Shown: piece after piece, positions 8,181 through 18,214 of the stretch
How positions within the stretch are numbered: the first letter of the stretch is position 1
Layout: every line of letters starts with the position of its first letter
Assembly: GCA_964390555.1 (NCBI GenBank)
Contig: CAYMJU010000086.1
Coordinates: 1-64,000 of the forward strand
Direction of reading: 5' to 3'
Source of the DNA: CAVTWS01 sp964390555
GTDB lineage: Bacteria > Actinomycetota > Acidimicrobiia > Acidimicrobiales > SHLQ01
DNA: 64,000 bases
The notes under the pieces: model-generated
The model's input: only the letters and a program-made list of their open reading frames with translations
Database searches by the model: none
Told to the model about the DNA's origin: nothing
Position numbers and translations under genes: made by a program

Positions 8181-9134
8181 ATGGACGAACTGCGATTCGA
8201 CGGGCGGGCGGCGATCGTGACCGGCGCCGGGCGCGGGGTGGGGCGCTCGCACGCGCTCGAGCTGGCCCGGCGCGGCGCCCGCGTGGTCGTAGCCGACCTC
8301 GGTGGGGCGCTCGACGGCTCGGGGTCGTCTACGGGGCCGGCCGACGAGGTCGTCGCCGAGATCCGCGCCGCGGGCGGCGAGGCGGTGGCGTGCTGCGCGT
8401 CGGTGGCCGACGAGGCGGGAGCGGCATCGATCGTGCAGGCCGCGCTCGACACGTTCGGCCGCATCGACATCGTGGTCAACAACGCCGGTATCGCCGACCC
8501 CGACTGGTTCGAGGATCATCCGCTCGAACGGTTCCGGCGCATGATCGACGTCCACTACCTCGGCAGCGTCTACGTGGCCTACGCAGCCTGGCCGCACATG
8601 GCGCGGGCCGGCTACGGCCGCATCGTGAACACGACGTCGGAGGCCGTGGTGGGCATGGTCCCCAAGGCCACCTCCTACGGCGGCGCCAAAGGCGGCGTGC
8701 TCGGCTTCACCAAGGCCCTGGCCAACGAGGGGGGCCGGTTCGGCATCCGAGTCAACGCCGTCGTCCCCCGGGCCAGCACCCGACTCTCGGCCCCGTGGGT
8801 CCTCGCCAAGACCTACGACGTCCCCGAGGAGGCGTTCATCAGCAGCGGGAGCATGGACCGGTTCCCTCCCGAGCAGGTCACCCCCGCCGCTGTGTACCTC
8901 GCGCACGAGTCGTGCGCTCTCAACGGCGATCTGTTGACCGCGGGAGGTGGCCAGGTGTTCCGCATCGCCATGGTGGCCAACGCCGGCATCACCAGGGAGG
9001 GCGGCGTCACCCCCGAGGACATCGCCGCCGAGATCGACGTGTTGCTCGACATGTCCGACCCGCAGGAGTACAAGGCCGAGTCGATGGTCAGCGCGGAGAC
9101 CAAGGCCGCGCAGGAGAACATCGGCGGCGGCTGA
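8181..9134 (+). CDS. Short-chain dehydrogenase/reductase (hydroxyacyl-CoA dehydrogenase-like)
   Basis: 317 residues from ATG 8181, with AGAAGGA upstream. The Rossmann motif is TGAGRGVGR (about 14-22), NNAG lies near 103, and YGGAK at about 166 supplies the catalytic Tyr and Lys. The insertion after strand 2 (LGGALDGSGSSTGPADEVV) and the long C-terminal extension resemble the SDR domain of peroxisomal multifunctional enzyme type 2. That family oxidises 3-hydroxyacyl-CoA, which suits a beta-oxidation role next to the hot-dog dehydratase. It lacks the hydratase domain of the eukaryotic fusion; the neighbouring gene at 9173 may provide that step. Confidence 0.85.
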   Translation: MDELRFDGRAAIVTGAGRGVGRSHALELARRGARVVVADLGGALDGSGSSTGPADEVVAEIRAAGGEAVACCASVADEAGAASIVQAALDTFGRIDIVVNNAGIADPDWFEDHPLERFRRMIDVHYLGSVYVAYAAWPHMARAGYGRIVNTTSEAVVGMVPKATSYGGAKGGVLGFTKALANEGGRFGIRVNAVVPRASTRLSAPWVLAKTYDVPEEAFISSGSMDRFPPEQVTPAAVYLAHESCALNGDLLTAGGGQVFRIAMVANAGITREGGVTPEDIAAEIDVLLDMSDPQEYKAESMVSAETKAAQENIGGG

Positions 9135-9172
9135 CCCGGCTCAGGTATCGCCACGGGCAGAGAGGGAGCGAG

Positions 9173-10399
9173 ATGGAACAGACCTGGACGGGCAAGAAGC
9201 CCCGAGTGCTCGACGAGGACACGATCGCCGAGGTGTGCCGCAAGATCGGCATCCCGGTTCGGTACTCGCAGCGCCAGCACTGCGAGGTGTCGTCGACGGA
9301 CTCGTTCCGGCACTTCGCCCGCGCCTATGGCGACGGCAACCCGCTCTACAACGACCCCGCCTATGCAGCCGCGAGCACGTGGGGAGCGCCGATCGCTCCG
9401 CCGCTGTACCCGTTCATCTCCGGTGTCGCCCGCCCGGTGGAGCTCACCGAGGCCGAGCGGGCGATCATCAAGGGCGGCGACCCCCTGGCCGGGATCGGTC
9501 AGTACATGGCCGGCGAGCGCTGGATCTTCATGAAGCCGGTTCGAGCCGGCGACGTGCTCGAGATGTCGCAGACCCTGCACTCGGCCGAGTTGCGACCGAG
9601 CGCGTTCGGCGGTGGCACAGGTGCGCTCGTGTCGCACCGGGTGGCGTGGGAGGACGACCACGGTTCGCCATACGCCTACCGCTTCCTCGACTTCTGGCAC
9701 GCCGACCGGGAGAGGTCGCGCGAGGCGGGGAAGAACCGCGAGATCGACCGTCCCAACTACAGCGACGACGACATCGAGCGCTACGACGCCATGTACGCGG
9801 CCGAGGAGATCCGGGGAGCCGAGCCCCGCCGGGCCGGAGACGTAGCCGTGGGGGACACCCTGGGGCCGATCGCCAAGGGTCCGCTCAGCGTCACCGACAT
9901 CATCTGCTGGCACGCCGGTGTGGGGTGGGGCATGTACGGCGGCGGCACGTCGAAGCTGGGCTACGTCAACCGCAAGCGCGTACCGAAGTTCTATCTCAAG
10001 AACGAGTTCGGCTTCTGGGACTCGGCGCAGCGGTGCCACTGGGACGACGAGTGGGCCCAACGAATCGGCCACCCCGGCGCGTACGACTACGGCGTGATGC
10101 GCAGCAACTGGATGGTCCACCTCGTCACCAACTGGATGGGCGACGACGCCTGGGTGTGGAAGATGACGGCTCGCCAGCGCAAGTTCAACTACCTCGGCGA
10201 CGCCCACGTCATCTCCGGCGTGGTGCGTGAGGTCGATCGGGTCGCGAGCACGGTGACCATCGACGTGACCGGCGTGAACCAGCGGGGCGAGGCCACCTGC
10301 GACGCCCGGATGGTGGTGATCCTGCCGCCACCGGAGGGCGGGCCGGCCCGGATCCCGGAGTACGACCCCGACCAGGTGCCGGAGGCATCAGCCCCGTGA
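9173..10399 (+). CDS. FAS1-like / MaoC-type double hot-dog dehydratase (acyl dehydratase)
   Basis: 408 residues from ATG 9173, with GAGGGAGCG upstream. The N-terminal part carries a MaoC-type hydratase segment, FARAYGDGNPLYNDPAYA (about 50-67), where Asp and a nearby polar residue normally activate water. Many relatives have His where this protein has Tyr in NPLY. The C-terminal half, with GDTLGPIAKGPLSVTDI, looks like a second, diverged hot-dog domain. The likely reaction is hydration of the enoyl-CoA made by the upstream dehydrogenases. Its stop overlaps the GTG of the CoA-transferase by 4 bp, so the two are translationally coupled. Confidence 0.8.
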   Translation: MEQTWTGKKPRVLDEDTIAEVCRKIGIPVRYSQRQHCEVSSTDSFRHFARAYGDGNPLYNDPAYAAASTWGAPIAPPLYPFISGVARPVELTEAERAIIKGGDPLAGIGQYMAGERWIFMKPVRAGDVLEMSQTLHSAELRPSAFGGGTGALVSHRVAWEDDHGSPYAYRFLDFWHADRERSREAGKNREIDRPNYSDDDIERYDAMYAAEEIRGAEPRRAGDVAVGDTLGPIAKGPLSVTDIICWHAGVGWGMYGGGTSKLGYVNRKRVPKFYLKNEFGFWDSAQRCHWDDEWAQRIGHPGAYDYGVMRSNWMVHLVTNWMGDDAWVWKMTARQRKFNYLGDAHVISGVVREVDRVASTVTIDVTGVNQRGEATCDARMVVILPPPEGGPARIPEYDPDQVPEASAP

Positions 10400-12699
10400 G
10401 CGCGGTACCTCCACGTCCAGGGCCCGCGGGACCGGGGCCACCTGGTCCAGGGGCTCGTCCGGGGCCTCGACGCGTCACGTTCCTCGCCGGCGTCCGGGCC
10501 CTCGAACTGGGCGACGGTGTGGCGGGATCGGCCGCGACCAGCGTCCTGTGGGCGCTCGGCGCCGAGGTCACGACCGTGATCGATCCCGCGAGCCCGCACC
10601 GGCGGGGCCGGCCCGCCGCGGGAGCCCGCGGCGCGAGTCTGCTCCCGGCCGCGCTGGACCGGGGCAAGGCCCTCGTGCGCGGCGTCGACGACCTCGCCGG
10701 CATCGAGGCGCTGATCGGGTCGGGAGCCGACGGCGCGCCCTTCGACGTGGTGGTCGTGGATCGTGTCGGCGCTCTCGGTGGCGCGCTCGGCCCCCTTGCC
10801 GACCTCGACGCGTACGTGCAGCTCGTCGAGAGGTGCAACGGCCGGGCGTGGGTGACGATCAGCGCGTTCGGGCTCACCGGAGGTCGCGGGGCCGACCCGG
10901 CGACCGAGCTCACGGTGGCGGCGGCCAGCGGCATGCTCTCCGCGGTGCGCGACCCAGCCACCGGCCGTCCGCTCAAGCTCGGCGGGCAGCAGTCGCTGCT
11001 CAACACCGGGCAGGCCGCCGCGCTCGCGGCGTGCCACGCCCTCGATCTCGCCGCCGAAGCCGCGCCGGTTCACCTCGACCTCGCCGCGGTCGAGGCGACC
11101 CTCGCCATGGGTCCGGTGCTCGAGGTCGGCGGCCTGTTGCTCCAGACCGGCGGGGCGGGAGGGGCGAAGCGCTACGGCGCCCCGGCCAGCTTCTATGAGT
11201 GCTCCGACGGCCACGTGCGGATCTCGGCGATGGAGAACCACCAGTGGCAGGGCGTGGTTGCCGCCATGGGCTCGCCGGCGTGGACCGCACGCTTCGCCAC
11301 GGTCGAGGCACGCATCGAAGACCCCGACGAGATCGATCGTCAGGTCGAGGCGTGGACAGGGCAGCGGACCAAACGCGACGCCGAATCGGTTCTCCAGGCC
11401 AACGGCGTGCCGGCCTCGGCCGTCTACGCACCGACGGAGATCCTCGACTCACCACAGTTGCGGTTCCGCGACGCCTTCGAGCCCTTGCTGATCGGGGGTG
11501 AGGTGGCCACGGTGGTGGGTCTACCGTTCCGGGTGGTCGGCCGCGGCGAGGGCGCCGGCGGTCATCGACATCGCTCGTTGCGCGGACTGCGCCTGCTCGA
11601 GGCCAGCCGGGTGCTCGCCGTGCCGCTCGCCGGGGCGATCCTCGGTGCGCTGGGTGCCGACGTCACCAAGCTCGAGGACCTGCCCCGGCTCGACATGTAC
11701 CGGCGCCGCGGTCCCTACATCGACGGCTCGGCGGGCGAGGAGCAGTCTGCGTACTTCGCGTTGATGAACCACTCGAAGCGCAGCGCGGCCTTCGACGTCG
11801 ACGCCGACCGGGATCGTCTGCACGCCCTGCTCGACTCGTCCGACGTGGTCATCGAGAACCTGGGCCGCAAGCGGGCCATCAGCCTCGGCGTCGCGCCGGC
11901 CGTGCTTCCGGGCACCCATCCCGCTGTGCTGTCGGTCAGCTCGTCGGGCTTTGGCCAAGACGGTCCGCACGCCGAGTTCCGGGCCTACGCCTACAACCTC
12001 CAGGCGTCGGGGGGGCTGGGCTACCTCACGCGCAACGATCGGGGCGAAGGGGCCGAGATCGACATCGCCTGGGCCGATCTGATCTCCGCCTATTCCCTGG
12101 CCACGATCATCGCCGCCTGGGCCGTGGGTCCGTCGGGGAACCCCGGGGCCGGGCTCGACTTCTCGATGATCGACCTGGTGGTGTCGCACTTCAACGAGTA
12201 CCTGGCCGCGGCGAGCCTCGACGCCGGGTCGGACCGGTCGCTCGACCGGGCCAACGAGCTGGCGCCCTACGCGCCTCACGGGGTGTACCGCGCCGGCGAG
12301 GGCTGGGTGGCGATCGCCGTCGACGGCGACGACCAGTTCGCCGCGCTCACCGCGGTGCTGGCGCATCCGGGCCTCGGCGATACGGCGTACGCGCACGTCG
12401 ACGGACGGTCGACGCATCGTGCCCGACTCGACTCGCTCATCGACGAGGCGGCCGGCCCCCGTTCGGCGGCGACGCTCGCGGCCGAGCTCCGCACCGCTGG
12501 GGTATGGGCCGAGGCGGTGGAAACGCCGTCCTCGCTGCTCGACAGCCCGACGCTGGTCGAGCGTGGCTTCTTCGTGCCCGTCGACCACCACGACTGGGGC
12601 CGGCGTCGCTTGGTCGGTCTGCCCTGGCGACGATACGGCGGCCCGCCCTTGCCCCTAACGGCTGCGCCCCGGCTCGGCGAGGAGCGTCGGACACAATGA
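10396..12699 (+). CDS. Tandem-fused class III CoA-transferase (second copy)
   Basis: 767 residues from GTG 10396, overlapping the previous stop. A Pro/Gly-rich leader (about 1-28) precedes two CaiB/BaiF domains. The first begins FLAGVRALELGDGVAGSAAT and the second, at about residue 395, LRGLRLLEASRVLAVPLAGA. In domain 2 an Asp (IAWADLISAY) sits near the expected nucleophile position. The corresponding stretch of domain 1 (LKLGGQQSLLNTG) has none, so the first half may be structural only; this is an inference from alignment by eye. The architecture parallels the fused enzyme at 1986-4490, but the two are clearly diverged. The gene ends one bp before a long inverted repeat. Confidence 0.85.
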   Translation: MSAVPPRPGPAGPGPPGPGARPGPRRVTFLAGVRALELGDGVAGSAATSVLWALGAEVTTVIDPASPHRRGRPAAGARGASLLPAALDRGKALVRGVDDLAGIEALIGSGADGAPFDVVVVDRVGALGGALGPLADLDAYVQLVERCNGRAWVTISAFGLTGGRGADPATELTVAAASGMLSAVRDPATGRPLKLGGQQSLLNTGQAAALAACHALDLAAEAAPVHLDLAAVEATLAMGPVLEVGGLLLQTGGAGGAKRYGAPASFYECSDGHVRISAMENHQWQGVVAAMGSPAWTARFATVEARIEDPDEIDRQVEAWTGQRTKRDAESVLQANGVPASAVYAPTEILDSPQLRFRDAFEPLLIGGEVATVVGLPFRVVGRGEGAGGHRHRSLRGLRLLEASRVLAVPLAGAILGALGADVTKLEDLPRLDMYRRRGPYIDGSAGEEQSAYFALMNHSKRSAAFDVDADRDRLHALLDSSDVVIENLGRKRAISLGVAPAVLPGTHPAVLSVSSSGFGQDGPHAEFRAYAYNLQASGGLGYLTRNDRGEGAEIDIAWADLISAYSLATIIAAWAVGPSGNPGAGLDFSMIDLVVSHFNEYLAAASLDAGSDRSLDRANELAPYAPHGVYRAGEGWVAIAVDGDDQFAALTAVLAHPGLGDTAYAHVDGRSTHRARLDSLIDEAAGPRSAATLAAELRTAGVWAEAVETPSSLLDSPTLVERGFFVPVDHHDWGRRRLVGLPWRRYGGPPLPLTAAPRLGEERRTQ

Positions 12700-12761
12700 C
12701 TCGCGAACCTGGCGCGAGTTTGGCGCTTCTACGACCCAACTCGCGCCAGGTTCGTCGCGAG
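12700..12761. repeat. Long near-perfect inverted repeat between CoA-transferase and SDR
   Basis: The left arm at 12700-12720 (CTCGCG then AACCTGGCGCGAGTT) pairs with the right arm at 12738-12761. Only a 3-base bulge interrupts about 21 pairs, and the loop is 17 bases. It starts one base after the CoA-transferase stop codon and ends about 20 bp before the next start. No T-run follows, so it is not a textbook intrinsic terminator. It may stabilise or attenuate the mRNA, or bind a protein. Confidence 0.6.
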
Positions 12762-12783
12762 GAGCTAGCGATGGAGGTCTGAC

Positions 12784-13710
12784 ATGGGATATCTGGATGG
12801 CAAGGTCGTCGTCGTCACGGGCGGGGGGCGTGGGATCGGGCGGGCCACTGCGCTGGCCGCGGGTGCCGAAGGTGCGCAGGTGGTCGTCGCCGACTACGGC
12901 GGGGCCGTCGATCGCCGCGCCGGTGCGTCACCCGATGCGGCGCAGGCCGTGGTCGCCGAGATCGTCGCCGCCGGCGGGCGAGCCACCGCTGCTGGCGAGG
13001 ACGTATCGAGCCTCGACGGTTGCCGGCGGATCATCGCCACCGCCGTCGACGGCTACGGACGGCTCGACGGGATCGCCTGCTTCGCCGGCATCACGGTCAC
13101 GAAGTACCTGTGGGAGCTCGACGAGAGCGACTGGGACGACGTGATCGGCGTGCACCTCAAGGGGCACTTCGGCTGTGCCCAGGCTGCGGCCCGACAGATG
13201 ATGGAGCAGGGGAGCGGCAGCCTGGTCTTCATCGGGAGCGGCGCCATGAACGGCACCCCCAACATGCCGAGCTACGCGACCGCCAAGGCCGGGATCCTCG
13301 GGCTGACGTGGAGCACCGCGTACGCCCTCGAGCGGTTCGGCATCCGCACCAACTGCGTGGTCCCCAGCGCCGCAACCCGCATGTCCGACAGCATCTACGG
13401 CAACGCCGAGATGCTTTCGGATCAGGTGGGGGAGACGATCCGGAGCGACCTGGCTGCAGGTACCTACCGCGATCCCGCCAACATCGCACCGCTCGTGCTC
13501 TATCTGTTCGGCGACAAGTCCGTGGGCATCAACGGTCAGGTGTTTCGCGCCCAGGGTTACGACGTGGCCCGGCTCGGCGGTCTGGCGTGGGACAAGACGA
13601 TGTCGAACGATGGTCCGTGGGACCTCGCGTCCCTCTCCGTGCGGTTGCCCCAGGAGCTCGGACCGACGCTCACGCCGCGGCCCGTTCCCTGGCCGGAACG
13701 GCCACGATGA
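12784..13710 (+). CDS. Short-chain dehydrogenase/reductase
   Basis: 308 residues from ATG 12784. TGGGRGIGR (about 12-20), a Ser in IGSGAMNG (about 152) and YATAK (about 163) complete the SDR signature. The insert after strand 2 (YGGAVDRRAGASPDAA) resembles that in the SDR at 8181, so both probably act on bulky CoA esters. A long C-terminal tail with VFRAQGYDVARLGGLAWDK extends past the SDR core. It follows the 12700-12761 inverted repeat, so its expression may be partly uncoupled from the genes before it. It is a likely 3-hydroxyacyl-CoA or cyclic alcohol dehydrogenase of the same pathway; the substrate is unknown. Confidence 0.83.
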   Translation: MGYLDGKVVVVTGGGRGIGRATALAAGAEGAQVVVADYGGAVDRRAGASPDAAQAVVAEIVAAGGRATAAGEDVSSLDGCRRIIATAVDGYGRLDGIACFAGITVTKYLWELDESDWDDVIGVHLKGHFGCAQAAARQMMEQGSGSLVFIGSGAMNGTPNMPSYATAKAGILGLTWSTAYALERFGIRTNCVVPSAATRMSDSIYGNAEMLSDQVGETIRSDLAAGTYRDPANIAPLVLYLFGDKSVGINGQVFRAQGYDVARLGGLAWDKTMSNDGPWDLASLSVRLPQELGPTLTPRPVPWPERPR

Positions 13711-13779
13711 CTGGCGCCGGAACGGCCGCGATGACTGGCCGGCGCGTCATGGCGCCCGATTGCGGCCCGGCGCCCAAGC

Positions 13780-13795
13780 TGACAGTCTGCTGTCG
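13780..13795. promoter_or_regulatory. Putative TetR-type operator
   Basis: TGACAGTCTGCTGTCG is the TGACA-N6-TGTCA palindrome with one arm mismatch, followed by CATTGT. It lies 27 bp before the crotonase start at 13823, in the 112-bp gap after the SDR gene. This points to an internal promoter under the same control as the operators at 4542, 18187 and 29204. Confidence 0.5.
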
Positions 13796-13822
13796 CATTG
13801 TCGAAGGCTCGGGGGTACGCCC

Positions 13823-14607
13823 ATGACGGGCACGACGCAGGACGCGGAGCTCAAGGTCGAGCGGCTCGGTCGCGTGCTGGTCGTGACGATCGATCGCCAG
13901 GCGCGGATGAACGCGCTCAGCCAGGAGGTCAAGGCCGGCCTGGCCGAGACCTGGGCCACGCTGACCGGCGACCGCGACATCCGCGCGATCGTGATAACCG
14001 GCGCAGGCGACCGGGCCTTTTGCACCGGCATGGATCTCAAGGCCCACGCCGAGCGGGGCGGACCACCGCCGGCCAAGGCCGACGTCCACGAGGAGATGCG
14101 GATCACCCCGCTGAACTGCGACGTGTGGCTCCCCACCATCGTCGCGGTCAACGGCGTGTGCACTGGAGCCGGCCTGCACTTCGTGGCCGATGCCGACATC
14201 GTGGTGGCGTCGTCGAGGGCCTCGTTCATCGACACGCACGTCAGCGTCGGGCAGGTCACCGCCCTTGAACCGATCTCGTTGCTTCCCCGCATCGGTCTCG
14301 GCAACGCCCTCCGCTTCGCCGTGCTCGGCCGGCACGGTCGGATCGGCGCCGACGAAGCCCTTCGCATCTCGCTCGTGGACGAGGTGGTCGAGCCCGACCG
14401 CCTGCTCGAACGTGCGGTGGAGCTCGCGGAGCTGGCTGCCTCGGGGTCGCCGGTAGCCATCGAGGCCTCGAAACGAGCCATTCGCGATTCGCTCGACCGA
14501 CCGATGGCGCAGGCCATGCAGCACGGGTGGGAGCTCCTGCTCGCCCATCGCTCGCACCCTGACAGCACCGAGGGACCGCGCTCATTCGCCGAGAAACGGG
14601 AGGCGCA

Positions 14608-14617
<10 letters not shown>
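13823..14617 (+). CDS. Enoyl-CoA hydratase/isomerase (crotonase) family protein
   Basis: 264 residues from ATG 13823, the usual crotonase length. The oxyanion-hole segments are RAFCTGMDLK (about 63-72) and NGVCTGAGLHF (about 110-120). It is most like the crotonase at 47385 in this window: both have CTGAGLHF/CTAGALYF and ALEP blocks. The two Glu residues used by classical enoyl-CoA hydratases are not evident at their usual positions (VCTGAGLHFVADAD, THVSVGQVTALEP), so hydratase activity should not be assumed; isomerase, hydrolase or lyase chemistry is possible. It overlaps the next gene by 4-10 bp and is preceded by a putative operator. Confidence 0.83.
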
Positions 14618-15863
<1,246 letters not shown>

Positions 15864-15867
<4 letters not shown>

Positions 15868-17435
15868 CCGGCGCCGCCGCCGAGGACGAGAGTCCGGGCA
15901 GCCTGGTCGAGATCGCGGTCCGCCGGGCGCGCCACGACCCGGACACACCGATGCTCGTCACCGTCGACGGTCCGGAACCCGATCCCGTCGTCTTGCACAC
16001 CTACGGTGAAGTCCTCGGCCGCGCCGCCGTCGTGGCCGCGGTGTTGGCCGCCGCCGGGGTGCGGGCCGGTGACCGGATCGGGTGCTACCTCGACAACACG
16101 CCGAGCTGGGTGGTGGCGTCGCTCGCGGCGTGGATGAACGGTGCTGCCGTGGCCGCCGCAGGCACGCTCATGCCGGCCCCCGAGGCCGCGGGACTGTTCT
16201 CCATGGCCGAGGCGACCGTCGTGGTCGCCCTCGACTCGGCACCCGATCTTCCGTCGACGTTCCGGGTGATCCGGATCGACTCGTCCGGGCGAGGCCCCGG
16301 CGATCTCTCCGCGGCAGCCGGGAGCGGCGACGTGGCGGTCACCCTTCCGGATCCCGAGGCGCTGGCCGTCGCCATCTTCACCTCGGGGACGACCGGTCGA
16401 CCCAAAGGGGTCACCCACACCCACCGCGACCTCGTGGTGGCCGCGGCACGCGTCGCCGCGGGCTACTCGAAGAACAGCGGGTACCGCCCCGAGCCGGCGC
16501 CGGCCCGACTACCGCCCGGTGTGCTGTTCAACCCCTACGGGCACATGGCGGGGTACGGCCGTCTCGCTTTTCGCATGTGGACCGGGCGGGCCCTGGCGAT
16601 CGTGCCCCGGTTCTCGCCCGAGGCGGCCCACACGTTGCTCCAGCGCTTCGACCTCGACACCTTGCAGCTCAGCCCGACGATGATCCACATGCTGGCCACG
16701 TCGGAACTGCCGCTCGACCTCGGCACGGTGAAGTACGTGACGTCGGGGACCGCACCGCTGCCGGTCGCCACCCGGGACCTGTTCGAGCGCCGTTTCGGCG
16801 CGCCGGTCATGCAGGCCTACGGGATGAGCGAGATCGGCGCCGTGGCCCAGGAACGCTACGACGATGTCGTGGCCGGCCGGCGGGGTCCGGGATCGGTCGG
16901 CCGCCTCGCCGCCGGTGTGGAGGTGCGCTTCCGGCACCTCGACGACGACCGGCCCGAGGGCGAGGGCGAGATCCTCGTGCGGACCGACGAGGCGTCCAAG
17001 GAGTTCATCGGCGGCGCTCCGGTGCCCGTCGACGACGACGGTTGGTTCGAGACCGGCGACGTGGGACGCCTCGACGACGACATCTTGTACATCACCGGTC
17101 GCGTGCACGAGAAGATCATCGTCGGCGGGTTCAACGTCTACCCCGCCGAGGTGGAAGACGCCGCCCGCCGGTCGTCATCGGTGCTCGACGTCGTGGTGGT
17201 GGGGGTGCCCGACGAGCGTCTCGGCGAGTGTCCGGTGGCCGGCGTGGTGTGGGAGGGGGAGCCCGACGAGGCAGGGCTGATCGCCCAGCTCCGAGGCGAG
17301 CTGGCGGCCTACAAGGTGCCCCGCCGCACCTTCGCCCTCACGAATGTTCCGCTCACGGCTCGCGACAAGGTCGACCGCGCCGAGTCGATGCGACTGGCGC
17401 AGCGAGCCCTCGGCGTCGGCGACACCCAGGTTTGA
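15864..17435 (+). CDS. AMP-forming acyl-CoA synthetase / ligase
   Basis: 523 residues from ATG 15864 (ATGA overlap with the previous stop). The P-loop TSGTTGRPKGVTH (about 173-185), the adenylate motif YGMSEIG (about 319), TGDVGRLDDD (about 397) and the hinge GRVHEKIIVGGFNVYP are all in place. A C-terminal Lys in ARDKVDR is the likely catalytic lysine. It activates a carboxylic acid through an acyl-AMP to the CoA thioester, probably the first step for the substrate of this operon. It is the last gene of the plus-strand block and converges on the TetR gene with 13 bp between. Confidence 0.9.
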
Positions 17436-17451
17436 TCCGGCGCTCGGATCA
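17433..17451. terminator. Short hairpin between convergent genes
   Basis: TGATCCG-GCGCT-CGGATCA makes a 7-bp perfect stem that covers the stop codon regions of the ligase (plus) and the TetR gene (minus). Without a T-tract it is at best a weak bidirectional terminator. Confidence 0.3.
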
Positions 17452-18105
17452 GGATTGGCCGCGCGCGGCCTTGCGGTCCGGCCGGCCCGAACCCGTGCCG
17501 GCCGAGAGCGTGACGAGTAGATCGAATTCGTCGTGGATCACGTCGGCCAGGTCGAAGCTGGCCGGACCGGCGAGCCAGCGGTTCAGCGCGCGCCGGTAGG
17601 TGACGAGAGCGACGGCGGCGAAGAGCGAACACCCCTCGTCGGGCGAGACCAGACCGCGCCGGGCGGCCACCGCGTCGGCCAGGGTGCCGATGTTCTCGGC
17701 GATGTGGTCCTGGACCCGGCCCCGGAGCGTGGGCGACGTTGCGACCGCTTTGTCGTACAGGCGCAGCGATCTCCGCCCCGACGAGATGCCGGGGGCCGAC
17801 GACACCAGCGCATCGCGCATGGCGTCGACGTCGCCTACCGAGGCCGGTTGGGCGAGATACTGCTTCGTGAAGGACTGGATCCATCCGTACTCGCCGACGA
17901 ACAGCACCGACTCCTTGGTGGGGAAGTACCGGAAGAAGGTCCGTGGCGAGACGCCCGCCCGCTCGGCGATCTCGTCGGTCGTGGTGGTGTCGTAGCCGAA
18001 GGTCGCGAACAGCTCGAGCGCCGCCTTCTGCAGGGCGCGCTCGGTCCGCAGCTTGTGCTGCTGGCGGCGCCCCTCGGGTTGGATCGTCGCGACATCATCG
18101 GCCAT
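17449..18105 (-). CDS. TetR-family transcriptional regulator
   Basis: 218 residues from ATG 18105; an in-frame TTG at 18114 would add three residues. The N-terminal helix-turn-helix is clear (about 20-66): DEIAERAGVSPRTFFRYFPTKES. The C-terminal ligand domain contains YDKAVATSPTLRGR and RWLAGPASFDL, closely matched in the second TetR of this window (30527-31153), so the two are paralogues. It probably represses catabolic genes until a CoA ester or acid binds. The nearest candidate operator is the palindrome at 18187-18202 in its divergent promoter, with similar sites at 4542 and 13780 in the block it converges on. Confidence 0.9.
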   Translation of the reverse strand: MADDVATIQPEGRRQQHKLRTERALQKAALELFATFGYDTTTTDEIAERAGVSPRTFFRYFPTKESVLFVGEYGWIQSFTKQYLAQPASVGDVDAMRDALVSSAPGISSGRRSLRLYDKAVATSPTLRGRVQDHIAENIGTLADAVAARRGLVSPDEGCSLFAAVALVTYRRALNRWLAGPASFDLADVIHDEFDLLVTLSAGTGSGRPDRKAARGQS

Positions 18106-18186
18106 CGCAAGCAACGATACCGGCCGACAGGGGTCCAGGGTGTGGGCCCGGATCCGCTTGACAGCTTTCCGAGCCGCCTCCTATTC

Positions 18187-18202
18187 TGACAGTCGAGTGT
18201 CA
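18187..18202. promoter_or_regulatory. Putative TetR operator, perfect-arm palindrome
   Basis: TGACAGTCGAGTGTCA has perfect TGACA/TGTCA arms around 6 bp. It lies 82 bp from the TetR start and 13 bp before the StrR-like regulator start at 18215. It is near-identical to the site at 29204 (one base differs), in front of the P450 at 29294. Confidence 0.6.
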
Positions 18203-18214
18203 CTTGGGGGTTTG

